8,588 nucleotides of DNA, from assembly GCA_031553435.1 (NCBI GenBank), contig JAVBLQ010000126.1, positions 1 through 8,588 of the forward strand. Direction: 5' to 3'. Position 1 is the first letter of the stretch; each line of letters begins with the position of its first letter. Below the pieces are notes generated by a model, which was not told the DNA's origin, searched no databases, and saw only the letters and a program-made list of their open reading frames with translations. Both the position numbers and the translations under genes were made by a program. Source of the stretch: JAVBLQ01 sp031553435 (lineage in GTDB: Bacteria; Bacteroidota; Bacteroidia; Bacteroidales; Azobacteroidaceae). This document shows, in pieces, positions 1 to 6,289 of this stretch.

Positions 1-764
1 AATTCGAGTTTGTTGATCTCCTTTTCTTTTTTCTCATTCTTTTTATTTATGGATGAAGACATGCTAAGATCCATTGCTGCAAGTTCCTTGAATACTTCCT
101 GTTTCACTGCACGTTTTTTTGTTTTGGCTACACCGGTAAAAACATGGGCGAAGATATCTTCACCCGGAGAGGCGATCAATCGTCTTTCAACGGCTGCTTT
201 ATGGATCATACGCAAGTTGCGCATGTACAAGGATGTGGTGTTCTGTTTATTGCCTTTGAATTTCATCCAGGTTTCATATTCCTTGATACGGCTACTATCG
301 AGTTGTTCCAAAGGAAAATCCTGACCACCATTGAACCGGATGAAATTGCGCGCGGCATCCCGGTAAGCACGGGCGGTACGGATACGGCCGGATTGCAGGA
401 GCATTTGCTCCAACTCCAAAGCAAGGATCGAGAGCAGACAACAACTGTTGTTCTGACGATAATGCTCAACAAACATTGAAAGATTGAAATTTTCGGATCT
501 TTCCAAATAGCGAATATTACTTTCCAGATTTTCACGCTCGCGGGAAAGATCGGAAGAAAGTTTTTGTAAATGAGCTTCACGCAAAGGAGTAGAACACCCG
601 AGCTTGACTTTTTCCAAGCGGGGATTCCATTCCTCGGGAAAAAGTTTATACTGGGTAGTTAATACCTTGACCTCCCGGTTGCGGATGAACTGGAAGAAAA
701 GCGAACCTTCACAGCCGGGAAGGGTGGAAGGACGGAACTTGAGCTTAATGCTTGTTGATTTCAT
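1..764 (-). CDS. Tyrosine-type site-specific integrase (N-terminal 254 residues; C-terminus off the left edge)
   Basis: The minus strand is open without a stop from ATG at 764 to the window edge. Seen: residues 1-60 resemble the arm-type DNA-binding domain of Bacteroidetes integrases (MKSTSIKLKFRPST, then FPEEWNPRLEKVKLG). Residues 60-100 are a charged helix. Residues about 105-195 resemble a SAM-like core-binding domain (ARAYRDAARNFIRF, then TTSLYMRNLRMIHKAAVERRLI). Residues 208-222 (VFTGVAKTKKRAVKQ) match the conserved segment just before the catalytic domain. The catalytic R-H-R-Y residues would lie beyond the edge, so activity cannot be judged. Residues 236-254 are unusually rich in lysine and glutamate. 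An AAGG sits 3 nt before the ATG, and no upstream in-frame ATG was seen. Family role: strand exchange that integrates or excises a conjugative element, transposon or phage. The gene looks richer in G+C than dnaA by eye. Which class of element it belongs to is not visible. Confidence 0.9.
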   Translation of the reverse strand, partial: MKSTSIKLKFRPSTLPGCEGSLFFQFIRNREVKVLTTQYKLFPEEWNPRLEKVKLGCSTPLREAHLQKLSSDLSRERENLESNIRYLERSENFNLSMFVEHYRQNNSCCLLSILALELEQMLLQSGRIRTARAYRDAARNFIRFNGGQDFPLEQLDSSRIKEYETWMKFKGNKQNTTSLYMRNLRMIHKAAVERRLIASPGEDIFAHVFTGVAKTKKRAVKQEVFKELAAMDLSMSSSINKKNEKKEKEINKLE

Positions 765-779
765 AACCTTAGTTTTTTT

Positions 780-914
780 GTGAAAGGGGGAGATAGCTTC
801 GCTATCTTGTGAAAGGTGAATTATTTTTCCCCTTCACTACGAGCATAGCGAGTTCACGAAGGAGCAAAGCGACTTTCCCCTTTCACAGGGAGCAAAGCGA
901 CCCTCACCTTTCAC
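780..914. repeat. Cluster of GTGAA-headed short repeats in inverted arrangement
   Basis: GTGAAAGGGG (780-789) is the exact inverse of 877-886, and GTGAAAGGTG (809-818) is the exact inverse of 905-914. GGAGCAAAGCGAC occurs twice (861-873, 889-901), with a diverged relative, GAGCATAGCGAG, at 841-852. AGATAGCTTCGCTATCT (791-807) is a 7-bp hairpin with a 3-nt loop. TTCAC heads recur at 833, 853, 882 and 910, so the right half is a degenerate tandem array of 20-29-bp units, and the left half carries related units in the opposite orientation. The cluster lies between the divergent integrase and gdhA. Its function is unknown; it could be an interspersed intergenic repeat or a recombinase accessory-site region. 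Confidence 0.75.
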
Positions 915-1001
915 TGTAATTAATAAAGGTTACAACGCTAAGAAGTGGGGAAAGGTTTTAAAACACGAATTCAGTGATTTGATAAATTTGAGAAGATATA
1001 A

Positions 1002-1033
1002 TTTCTCTTTCAAAAAAATAATATGTAAGTTTG
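1002..1033 (+). promoter_or_regulatory. Candidate Bacteroidetes-type promoter for gdhA
   Basis: TAAGTTTG at 1026-1033 matches the Bacteroidetes -7 consensus TAnnTTTG. A TTTC at 1002-1005, 20 nt upstream, is one base from the -33 TTTG. Transcription would start near 1040, giving a leader of about 20 nt. A second TAnnTTTG match, TAAATTTG, lies at 983-990 without a well-placed -33 element. An exact palindrome GTTTTAAAAC (955-964) lies further upstream. Assignment is by motif only. Confidence 0.35.
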
Positions 1034-1058
1034 TGAGGTACATTTTAATTCTATTAAC

Positions 1059-2393
1059 ATGAAAACAGATAACATTTTGTCAGCTCTTACAGCTAAACAC
1101 CCTGGTGAAAACGAATACCTGCAAGCAGTCAAGGAAGTATTAATTTCTATCGAAGACGTTTACAATCAGCACCCTGAATTCGAGAAATTAAAAATTATCG
1201 AAAGGCTTGTTGAGCCGGATCGTATCTTTACATTTAAAGTACCCTGGGTAGATGATCAGGGCAATGTTCAGGTCAATCTGGGCTACCGTGTTCAATTTAA
1301 CAATGCTATAGGTCCATACAAAGGGGGAATCCGTTTTCATGCATCAGTCAACTTATCCATCTTAAAATTTTTAGGGTTTGAACAAACCTTTAAGAATGCT
1401 TTGACTACACTGCCTATGGGTGGAGCCAAAGGAGGTTCCGATTTCAGTTTGAGAGGTAAATCAAACGGAGAGGTCATGAGATTCTGCCAGGCATTCATGC
1501 TGGAACTTTGGAAACATATCGGCCCCAATACAGATGTCCCTGCCGGAGATATTGGCGTAGGAGCCCGTGAAATAGGTTATCTTTATGGAATGTATAGAAA
1601 ATTAGCCGGTGAAAATACAGGCACTTTTACCGGAAAAGGTTTAGAATACGGAGGGTCTCTAATTCGTCCGGAAGCAACGGGATTTGGAGGATTATATTTC
1701 GTCCACGAAATGTTAAAAAATCAGGGAATCGATATCAAAGGAAAAACGATAGCACTGTCCGGATTCGGAAATGTCGCCTGGGGAGCTGCTTTGAAAGCAA
1801 CAGAATTAGGAGGAAAAGTCATCACTATCTCCGGTCCTGACGGATATATCTATGATCCTGACGGTATCAGTGGTGAAAAAATAAATTATATGCTGGATCT
1901 TCGTGCAACAGGTGAAGATATTGTTGCCCCGTACGCAGAAAAATTCAATGCCCGGTTCTTCCCGGGAAAACGTCCATGGGAACAAAAAGCAGATATCGCA
2001 CTGCCTTGTGCTACTCAAAACGAATTGAATGAGATAGACGCACAAATGTTGATCGACAATAAGGTTCAATGTGTAGCCGAAATTTCCAACATGGGCTGTA
2101 CCGCAGAAGCCGTCGATTTATTTATTGATAAAAAAATATTATTCGCTCCCGGAAAAGCTGTAAATGCCGGTGGGGTTGCAACTTCCGGTCTTGAAATGAC
2201 TCAAAATGCCATGCATTTGATGTGGGGAGCAAAAGAAGTGGATGCTCAATTACTTCAAATCATGAATAATATTCACAGCCAATGTGTTATTCACGGAAAA
2301 GAAAAAAGCGGATATATCAATTACGTAAAAGGCGCTAATATTGCCGGGTTCATGAAAGTGGCGAGAGCGATGATGGCGCAGGGAGTGTTGTAA
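1059..2393 (+). CDS. gdhA: Glutamate dehydrogenase, hexameric GdhA type
   Basis: Cytoplasmic enzyme interconverting 2-oxoglutarate plus ammonia and L-glutamate, coupled to a nicotinamide cofactor; it joins nitrogen assimilation to the TCA cycle. Length is 444 residues, close to the roughly 450 usual for small hexameric enzymes. Seen: substrate-binding segment GPYKGGIRFH (85-94, with Lys88), catalytic-lysine motif PMGGAKGG (119-126, with Lys124), PAGDIGVGAREIGY (161-174, with the conserved Asp164), and the Rossmann glycine motif GFGNVA (235-240) followed by SGPDGYIYD after the second strand. NADP is the likeliest cofactor by family, but Bacteroides enzymes of this type can use both, and I cannot settle it by reading. 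The ATG at 1059 is the natural family start; the leader is AT-rich with no clear Shine-Dalgarno sequence. The gene appears monocistronic: the integrase is divergent and dnaA convergent. Confidence 0.97.
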   Translation: MKTDNILSALTAKHPGENEYLQAVKEVLISIEDVYNQHPEFEKLKIIERLVEPDRIFTFKVPWVDDQGNVQVNLGYRVQFNNAIGPYKGGIRFHASVNLSILKFLGFEQTFKNALTTLPMGGAKGGSDFSLRGKSNGEVMRFCQAFMLELWKHIGPNTDVPAGDIGVGAREIGYLYGMYRKLAGENTGTFTGKGLEYGGSLIRPEATGFGGLYFVHEMLKNQGIDIKGKTIALSGFGNVAWGAALKATELGGKVITISGPDGYIYDPDGISGEKINYMLDLRATGEDIVAPYAEKFNARFFPGKRPWEQKADIALPCATQNELNEIDAQMLIDNKVQCVAEISNMGCTAEAVDLFIDKKILFAPGKAVNAGGVATSGLEMTQNAMHLMWGAKEVDAQLLQIMNNIHSQCVIHGKEKSGYINYVKGANIAGFMKVARAMMAQGVL

Positions 2394-2430
2394 GTGAAAA
2401 GTGAAAAATTAAAAGTGAAAAGTGAAAAAT
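2392..2430 (+). repeat. 18-bp direct repeat at the gdhA 3' end
   Basis: AAGTGAAAAGTGAAAAAT occurs exactly at 2392-2409 and 2413-2430, a 21-bp period. The first copy starts on the last two bases of the gdhA stop codon. Each copy contains two GTGAAAA units. The array forms the left side of the inverted repeat at 2399-2476 and shares GTGAAA heads with the cluster upstream of gdhA. Confidence 0.8.
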
Positions 2431-2476
2431 AAATTATGAAATAAAAAAGTCACTTTTCACTTTTAATTTTTCACTT
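2399..2476. terminator. 27-bp perfect inverted repeat between convergent gdhA and dnaA; probable bidirectional terminator
   Basis: Bases 2399-2425 pair without mismatch to 2450-2476, leaving a 24-nt loop (2426-2449). The right arm covers two of the three bases of the dnaA stop codon (2475-2477), and the left arm begins 5 nt after the gdhA stop. The stem is A/T-rich (GTGAAAA units) and lacks a GC-rich base or a clean U-tract on either side, so it is not a textbook intrinsic terminator. Its place between two converging genes makes shared 3'-end formation the simplest role. Confidence 0.6.
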
Positions 2477-3872
2477 ATTTATGAAGTAGATCTTCAATAT
2501 CTTTAATAGCCGAATTAAATGCTTTATCTACATCAATAGAATCCTGAACAGTTTTACAGGCATGCAATACAGTAGCATGATCTCTCTTTCCTATCACAAG
2601 ACCAATGTGCGAATAAGATGAATCCGTGTATTTCTTGGATAAAAACATGGATACCTGACGAGCCTGCACTATTTCCCTTTTTCTTGATTTAGATTGTATT
2701 TCACTCAAATCAATATTGAAATAGGTACTTACCACATCCTGTATTTTTTCAATGGTAATTTGCTTTTTCTCCAACTTAATCGATTGACTTACCACTCTCC
2801 TGGCAAGATCTATATCAACCTCTTTATTGTAAACCAAAGAATAAGCAACCAATGAAGTGATAATTCCTTCCAAATCTCTTACATGTTCAGTTACATTTTC
2901 TGCAATAAAATCAACGATCTCTTCCGAAATATTCAACCCGTCATGCAAAATTTTGTGAGTAAGGATTTTTTTACGGAGCGGCAAATCCGGCTTTCCTAAT
3001 TCAGCGGTCATTCCCCATTTTAGACGGGAAATCAAGCGTTCTTCCAGGCCTTGTAATTCAACCGGAGGTTTATCCGATGTGAGAATAATTTGCTTTCCTA
3101 ACTGATGTAAATGATTAAATATATGAAAATATGCGGTCTGCGTTCTCTCCCATCCCACAAATTCCTGTATATCATCTATTATCAATACATCTACGCTTTG
3201 ATAAAAATTAATAAAGTCATTAGACGTATTATTACGCGTAGCATCTGTGTATTGAACTTTAAAAAGATGGGAAGAAATATATAACACTTTTTTCTCCGGG
3301 AATAATTCTCTTATCCTGGAACCGATAGCATGACACAAATGCGTTTTTCCAACTCCCGATCCTCCATGTATGTAAAGAGGATTAAACGCTGTTTTTCCCG
3401 GATTCAGAGTAATAGAATCACCTACAGTTCTTGCGAGCTTATTGCTATCTCCTTCAAAAAAATTATTAAAATTATAGCGGGGATTCAAATTGGGATTCCA
3501 ATCCTGAATCACGGGTTCTGCAAATAATTGTGGCGCCTTGTTGGCTCCTTTGGGCGTTTTTCTCTCCGAAAATAATGTTTTAACATCGCTTTGAAGAGTT
3601 GTATGGGCCTTGGACGAATTATCTACAATCACTCTGTAATTCAAAATAGTGCCTTTGCCTACCACTCTTGTCAGAGTTGCATGTAGCAGGTCTACATATT
3701 TTTCTTCGAGATATTCATAGAAGAACTGACTTGGCACCTGAATCGTTAATTCCTTAGATTTATAATGCAAAGGAACTATCGGCAAGAACCATGTATTAAA
3801 AGCATTTTCAGAGACATTGTCTCCGATTACTTTTAAACATTCATTCCATAAAGTTTGATGATTAGATTCCAC
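2475..3872 (-). CDS. dnaA: Chromosomal replication initiator protein DnaA
   Basis: ATP-dependent initiator that binds DnaA boxes, melts the origin and helps load the replicative helicase. Length is 465 residues, full size. Seen: domain I about 1-85 (LWNECLKVIGDNVSENAFNT); a short variable domain II to about 125; AAA+ domain III with NFNNFFEGDSN at its start, Walker A GGSGVGKT (170-177), Walker B LIIDD (230-234), sensor I ILTSD (263-267), the box VII arginine finger in EERLISRLKWG (Arg283), and sensor II Arg332 in VRDLEG; domain IV helix-turn-helix about 370-465 with GKRDHATVLHA (428-438) as the DnaA signature. The start is GTG at 3872: the frame has a stop 8 codons upstream and no ATG between, and domain I begins properly there. 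Box VII reads SRLKWG rather than the common SRF(x)WG, a mild change. The gene is separated by 401 bp from the operon upstream, so it probably has its own promoter. Confidence 0.98.
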   Translation of the reverse strand: MESNHQTLWNECLKVIGDNVSENAFNTWFLPIVPLHYKSKELTIQVPSQFFYEYLEEKYVDLLHATLTRVVGKGTILNYRVIVDNSSKAHTTLQSDVKTLFSERKTPKGANKAPQLFAEPVIQDWNPNLNPRYNFNNFFEGDSNKLARTVGDSITLNPGKTAFNPLYIHGGSGVGKTHLCHAIGSRIRELFPEKKVLYISSHLFKVQYTDATRNNTSNDFINFYQSVDVLIIDDIQEFVGWERTQTAYFHIFNHLHQLGKQIILTSDKPPVELQGLEERLISRLKWGMTAELGKPDLPLRKKILTHKILHDGLNISEEIVDFIAENVTEHVRDLEGIITSLVAYSLVYNKEVDIDLARRVVSQSIKLEKKQITIEKIQDVVSTYFNIDLSEIQSKSRKREIVQARQVSMFLSKKYTDSSYSHIGLVIGKRDHATVLHACKTVQDSIDVDKAFNSAIKDIEDLLHK

Positions 3873-3913
3873 TTTCTCTAAGCCTTTTATTTGTTATCCC
3901 AATTTTTCGTTTA

Positions 3914-3947
3914 GGATTTAAAATCCAATGTCGCAGGTTTAAAACCT
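3914..3947. promoter_or_regulatory. Two adjacent palindromes upstream of dnaA, centres 21 bp apart
   Basis: GGATTTAAAATCC (3914-3926) and AGGTTTAAAACCT (3935-3947) are each a perfect 6-bp inverted repeat around one central A. They share the core GnTTTAAAAnC, and their centres (3920, 3941) are 21 bp apart, two helical turns. They lie about 42-75 bp before the dnaA start codon, a typical promoter or leader position. This is what a pair of sites for a dimeric regulator looks like, but no regulator is identified and they could equally be RNA hairpins. Confidence 0.4.
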
Positions 3948-4212
3948 CAACACTAAATTTCAAACAAAATCATTGGGATTGCAAAATTTGTAAAAAAAAA
4001 ATGATAAAAAAAACCTGCTTTCACTTGCTTTTCAGGATCAGAATATATTGTATTTACTATCAAAGACTTATAAAATGTCTGATTTTCAATAAAAATGGTG
4101 CATCAAAAAATATTAAACAAATACAAATCAACAGATTAATTCTAAGGATAAAAAGCATCTACAAAAAAAATATTTATTTAACAACTCATTAAACTTAGAT
4201 TAAAAGGGTGTT

Positions 4213-4233
4213 AAATGAGATTCTCATTTTTTT
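4213..4233 (+). terminator. Palindrome followed by a T-run, oriented on the plus strand
   Basis: AAATGAGATTCTCATTT (4213-4229) is a perfect 8-bp inverted repeat around one base, and the plus strand continues into T's to 4233 (seven in a row from 4227). It resembles a short intrinsic terminator for plus-strand transcription, yet the neighbouring genes are on the minus strand. It may instead be an operator or chance AT-rich structure. Confidence 0.3.
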
Positions 4234-4247
4234 ATCAAAACAGAGAA

Positions 4248-4268
4248 TATTTAGAACTATTCTAAATA
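4248..4268 (-). terminator. Hairpin just downstream of the MCE gene
   Basis: TATTTAGAA (4248-4256) pairs perfectly with 4260-4268 across a 3-nt loop, a 9-bp stem ending 5 nt from the MCE stop codon. The stem is almost all A/T and is followed on the minus strand by mixed sequence rather than a U-tract, so it is more likely a 3'-end stabilising or weak terminator hairpin than a strong terminator of the namZ-amidase-MCE operon. Confidence 0.4.
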
Positions 4269-4273
4269 AGAAA

Positions 4274-5164
4274 TTACTTTTTACCAAAAATAGAAAAATG
4301 AACATAACGCTTAGGATTCTCACGTAAATCCAACATAAGCAATGAAGCATTTCTGGCCGTTGAATCTAAATTACTATATAAATCCTTATCATTCAACAAC
4401 AAACCCAGGGAGTTGTCTTTACTGTTCATCTTTTGAGTAACTTGTTCAAAATTCTTCAGAGTGGCATCCAGCGACTTCATCGGAGTGTTAACATCAACAG
4501 TTTTCAGTTGCGAAGAAACAACAGTAAAGTCAGATGAAATTGTTTTAAAATTTGAAACAATGGCAGGGAGATCCCGGTTCATCATAACATTCAATCGGGC
4601 TGTTGACTGTTCCAAACTTGCAGTAGTTCGTTCGACATGTTCCAATGATTGAGCTAAAGCCGGATGATTAACAATTGTTTGCAAACCCGTTAAAATTGAA
4701 TCTATTTTAGGCAACATACCTTCAACTTGCGGAAGAAGCTTATCTGAAACAACATCCATCATTCCTGTTGTATTCCGTCCTTCCAAAGTATCCCCTATCT
4801 CATAATAATTATCAACCAATTGATTCAGAACCAGGTGTAAACTTGAACCGGCGGTAAAACTGGAAACAAGTTTCACATAACTACCTCTTTTCATCTTCAT
4901 GCCTTTTTCGAGATCCATCTGCACAACAAAATCGTTCTTATCCTGTTCATAGCTGATAGACTTTACAACTCCGACTTTAAAACCTTCCACATAAATAGGT
5001 GATGAAGCCTGAAGCTCTGTTACATTAGCAAATTTCACATAGTAATTGTTGACCGGATTAAAAATATCAATTCCTCTTAAATAGTTGATTCCGAAGTATA
5101 ATAAAAAAATACTGATTATTGTAATGATTCCAATTTTTGCTTCCCGTGTAAAATATTTCTTCAT
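4274..5164 (-). CDS. MCE-domain (MlaD-like) lipid-transport protein
   Basis: Length is 296 residues. Seen: one N-terminal transmembrane anchor, residues 11-29 (IGIITIISIFLLYFGINYL), with basic residues before it. An MCE domain follows at about 40-115, with the typical pattern NVTELQASSPIYVEGFKVGVVKSI (48-71) and a strand-rich end at SSLHLVLN. A long helical stretch (about 140-250) follows, with DKLLPQVEGMLPKIDSI and a repeated amphipathic pattern, ending in the conserved tail DLRENPKRYVHFSIFGKK. Family knowledge: MCE proteins form rings, sometimes with helical tubes, that move phospholipids between inner and outer membrane, usually with an MlaE/MlaF-type ABC transporter, which is not in this window. 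The ATG at 5164 lies 7 bp after the amidase stop, so the two are probably co-transcribed. It is the last gene of the operon. Lipid cargo cannot be read from the sequence. Confidence 0.9.
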   Translation of the reverse strand: MKKYFTREAKIGIITIISIFLLYFGINYLRGIDIFNPVNNYYVKFANVTELQASSPIYVEGFKVGVVKSISYEQDKNDFVVQMDLEKGMKMKRGSYVKLVSSFTAGSSLHLVLNQLVDNYYEIGDTLEGRNTTGMMDVVSDKLLPQVEGMLPKIDSILTGLQTIVNHPALAQSLEHVERTTASLEQSTARLNVMMNRDLPAIVSNFKTISSDFTVVSSQLKTVDVNTPMKSLDATLKNFEQVTQKMNSKDNSLGLLLNDKDLYSNLDSTARNASLLMLDLRENPKRYVHFSIFGKK

Positions 5165-5171
5165 TCTATGT

Positions 5172-6278
5172 TTATTTTATTTTTTTCCCGTTTTGATATG
5201 TTATGATAAAAGCATCATTAAATCTTTTTTGCACAGACCTCCATAATTCACATATTTCATCCCAGTCGGAACTCTCGCCATATGTATATTTATACATTCC
5301 GTTTTCAACATAAAAATCGGCTTTATAACCTTTCAATTCCGCAGATCTGGAAGATAGCCTTTTATCTGAAGCCAACAATTGAATTTTATAGATCTTGTCC
5401 GAATCCATCAATTGCGGATTAGCAATCTTCACATTATCTTCCAATACTACATTTTTATTATAGGAAGACCGGGGTGTTGCCAATTGTCCGGATTTTCGGT
5501 CATGTTCCTTTTTATATTGAGTAAAAGCTGCACTGATCGACTTTGCCAAACTCTTTTGACCGGAGTCGCTATTCAGATATTTTTCTTCATTTCTATTTGA
5601 AATAAATCCTAATTCAACCAAAACACTCGGCATACTGCTGGCTCTCAAAACAAGAAAACCGGCCTGACGCACTCCCCGATCTTTTCGTCCTGATCTTTTG
5701 GAGAATTCTTTCTGTATGGAAGATGCCAACGTAACACTTTGAGCCATATGCTTGTTTTGCATAAATTCAAAAATGATGTATGACTCCGAAGAGTTGGGAT
5801 CAAAGCCTTCATATTTTTGCTTATAATCATCTTCCAATGTAATAACCGAGTTTTCACGTTTGGCTACTTCCAGATTTTCGTCAGTCCTGGCCAAACCCAA
5901 TGTATATGTTTCCGCTCCATAAGGTGACCTTGCCTTATTCGAATTTGTATGAATGGAAATAAATAAATCGGCTTTAGCTTTGTTGGCAATTCTGGAACGT
6001 TGATCCAAAGCTATAAATTTATCTGTTGTCCGGGTATAAACTACTTTTACATCCGAATGTTCAGCCTTAATATAGTCGCCAAGCAACAATGCTACTTTCA
6101 GGTTGATATTTTTCTCTTTGGAAATCGCACCTTTTGCACCATTATCCTTTCCTCCATGTCCGGGGTCAATGACCACTACAAACATTTTACCTGAATTCTG
6201 ACCTTGTATATTAAAAATAAAAATAGAAAACAGAAAAATCAGTAAACCCAAGCATTTTTTTTGAGATATAAAAATCAT
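5172..6278 (-). CDS. N-acetylmuramoyl-L-alanine amidase (Amidase_3, AmiC-like) with C-terminal SPOR domain
   Basis: Periplasmic zinc enzyme cutting the bond between MurNAc and the stem peptide of peptidoglycan, usually in septum splitting. Length is 368 residues from ATG 6278; a TTG at 6287 would add only VDM-type residues, and the ATG precedes a clean signal peptide (basic start, hydrophobic LGLLIFLFSIFIFNI, cut near IQG/QNS). Seen: IDPGHGGKDNGA with zinc ligand His41, Glu55 in SKEKNINLK, His110 in ISIHTNS, and catalytic Glu222 in VLVELGFISN, a complete active-site set. Residues about 140-178 (ENSVITLEDDYKQKYEGFDP) form an extra segment between His110 and Glu222, where AmiC-type enzymes carry an inhibitory helix. 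After a linker, residues about 295-368 (IYKIQLLASDKRL ... FIITYQNGKKI) look like a SPOR domain, which binds denuded septal glycan. The gene follows namZ by 11 bp and precedes the MCE gene by 7 bp. Confidence 0.93.
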   Translation of the reverse strand: MIFISQKKCLGLLIFLFSIFIFNIQGQNSGKMFVVVIDPGHGGKDNGAKGAISKEKNINLKVALLLGDYIKAEHSDVKVVYTRTTDKFIALDQRSRIANKAKADLFISIHTNSNKARSPYGAETYTLGLARTDENLEVAKRENSVITLEDDYKQKYEGFDPNSSESYIIFEFMQNKHMAQSVTLASSIQKEFSKRSGRKDRGVRQAGFLVLRASSMPSVLVELGFISNRNEEKYLNSDSGQKSLAKSISAAFTQYKKEHDRKSGQLATPRSSYNKNVVLEDNVKIANPQLMDSDKIYKIQLLASDKRLSSRSAELKGYKADFYVENGMYKYTYGESSDWDEICELWRSVQKRFNDAFIITYQNGKKIK

Positions 6279-6289
6279 GTCTACCAAAT

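Larger units (their letters stand above)
3873..4273. other. 401-bp AT-rich intergenic region upstream of dnaA; weak oriC candidate
   Basis: The gap lies between the end of the MCE gene and the dnaA start, both minus strand. It contains twin 13-bp palindromes (3914-3947), an inverted pair ATCCCAAT/ATTGGGAT (3896-3903, 3972-3979), several A-tracts (for example 3992-4001), a palindrome with a T-run (4213-4233) and a hairpin just after the MCE stop (4248-4268). I looked for DnaA boxes (TTATNCACA, both strands). The nearest are two-mismatch sites such as TTATCCCAA (3894-3902) and TTATCAAAA (4232-4240), no better than chance in such DNA. It must carry the dnaA leader, but I could not place a TAnnTTTG box confidently. 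The AT-rich plus-strand frame at 4001-4192 does not look like a gene. Confidence 0.6.

Noticed and set aside
10..580. Plus- and minus-frame open stretches within the integrase region
   Set aside because: They overlap the continuous minus-strand integrase frame, which has recognisable domains; the others are shadows.
780..914. The repeat cluster as a CRISPR array
   Set aside because: Units differ in length and orientation, copies are degenerate, and there are no regular unique spacers or cas genes.
3894..3902. TTATCCCAA as a DnaA box
   Set aside because: It has two mismatches to TTATCCACA and stands alone; similar matches occur by chance in AT-rich DNA.
4001..4192. 63-residue plus-strand frame in the gap upstream of dnaA
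   Set aside because: Its composition is dominated by Lys, Ile and Asn from AT-rich DNA, with no motif or ribosome binding site; the downstream T-run palindrome alone is not enough.
6279..6287. TTG at 6287 as start of the amidase
   Set aside because: The ATG at 6278 directly begins a normal signal peptide, and the TTG would leave only 2 bp after the namZ stop.
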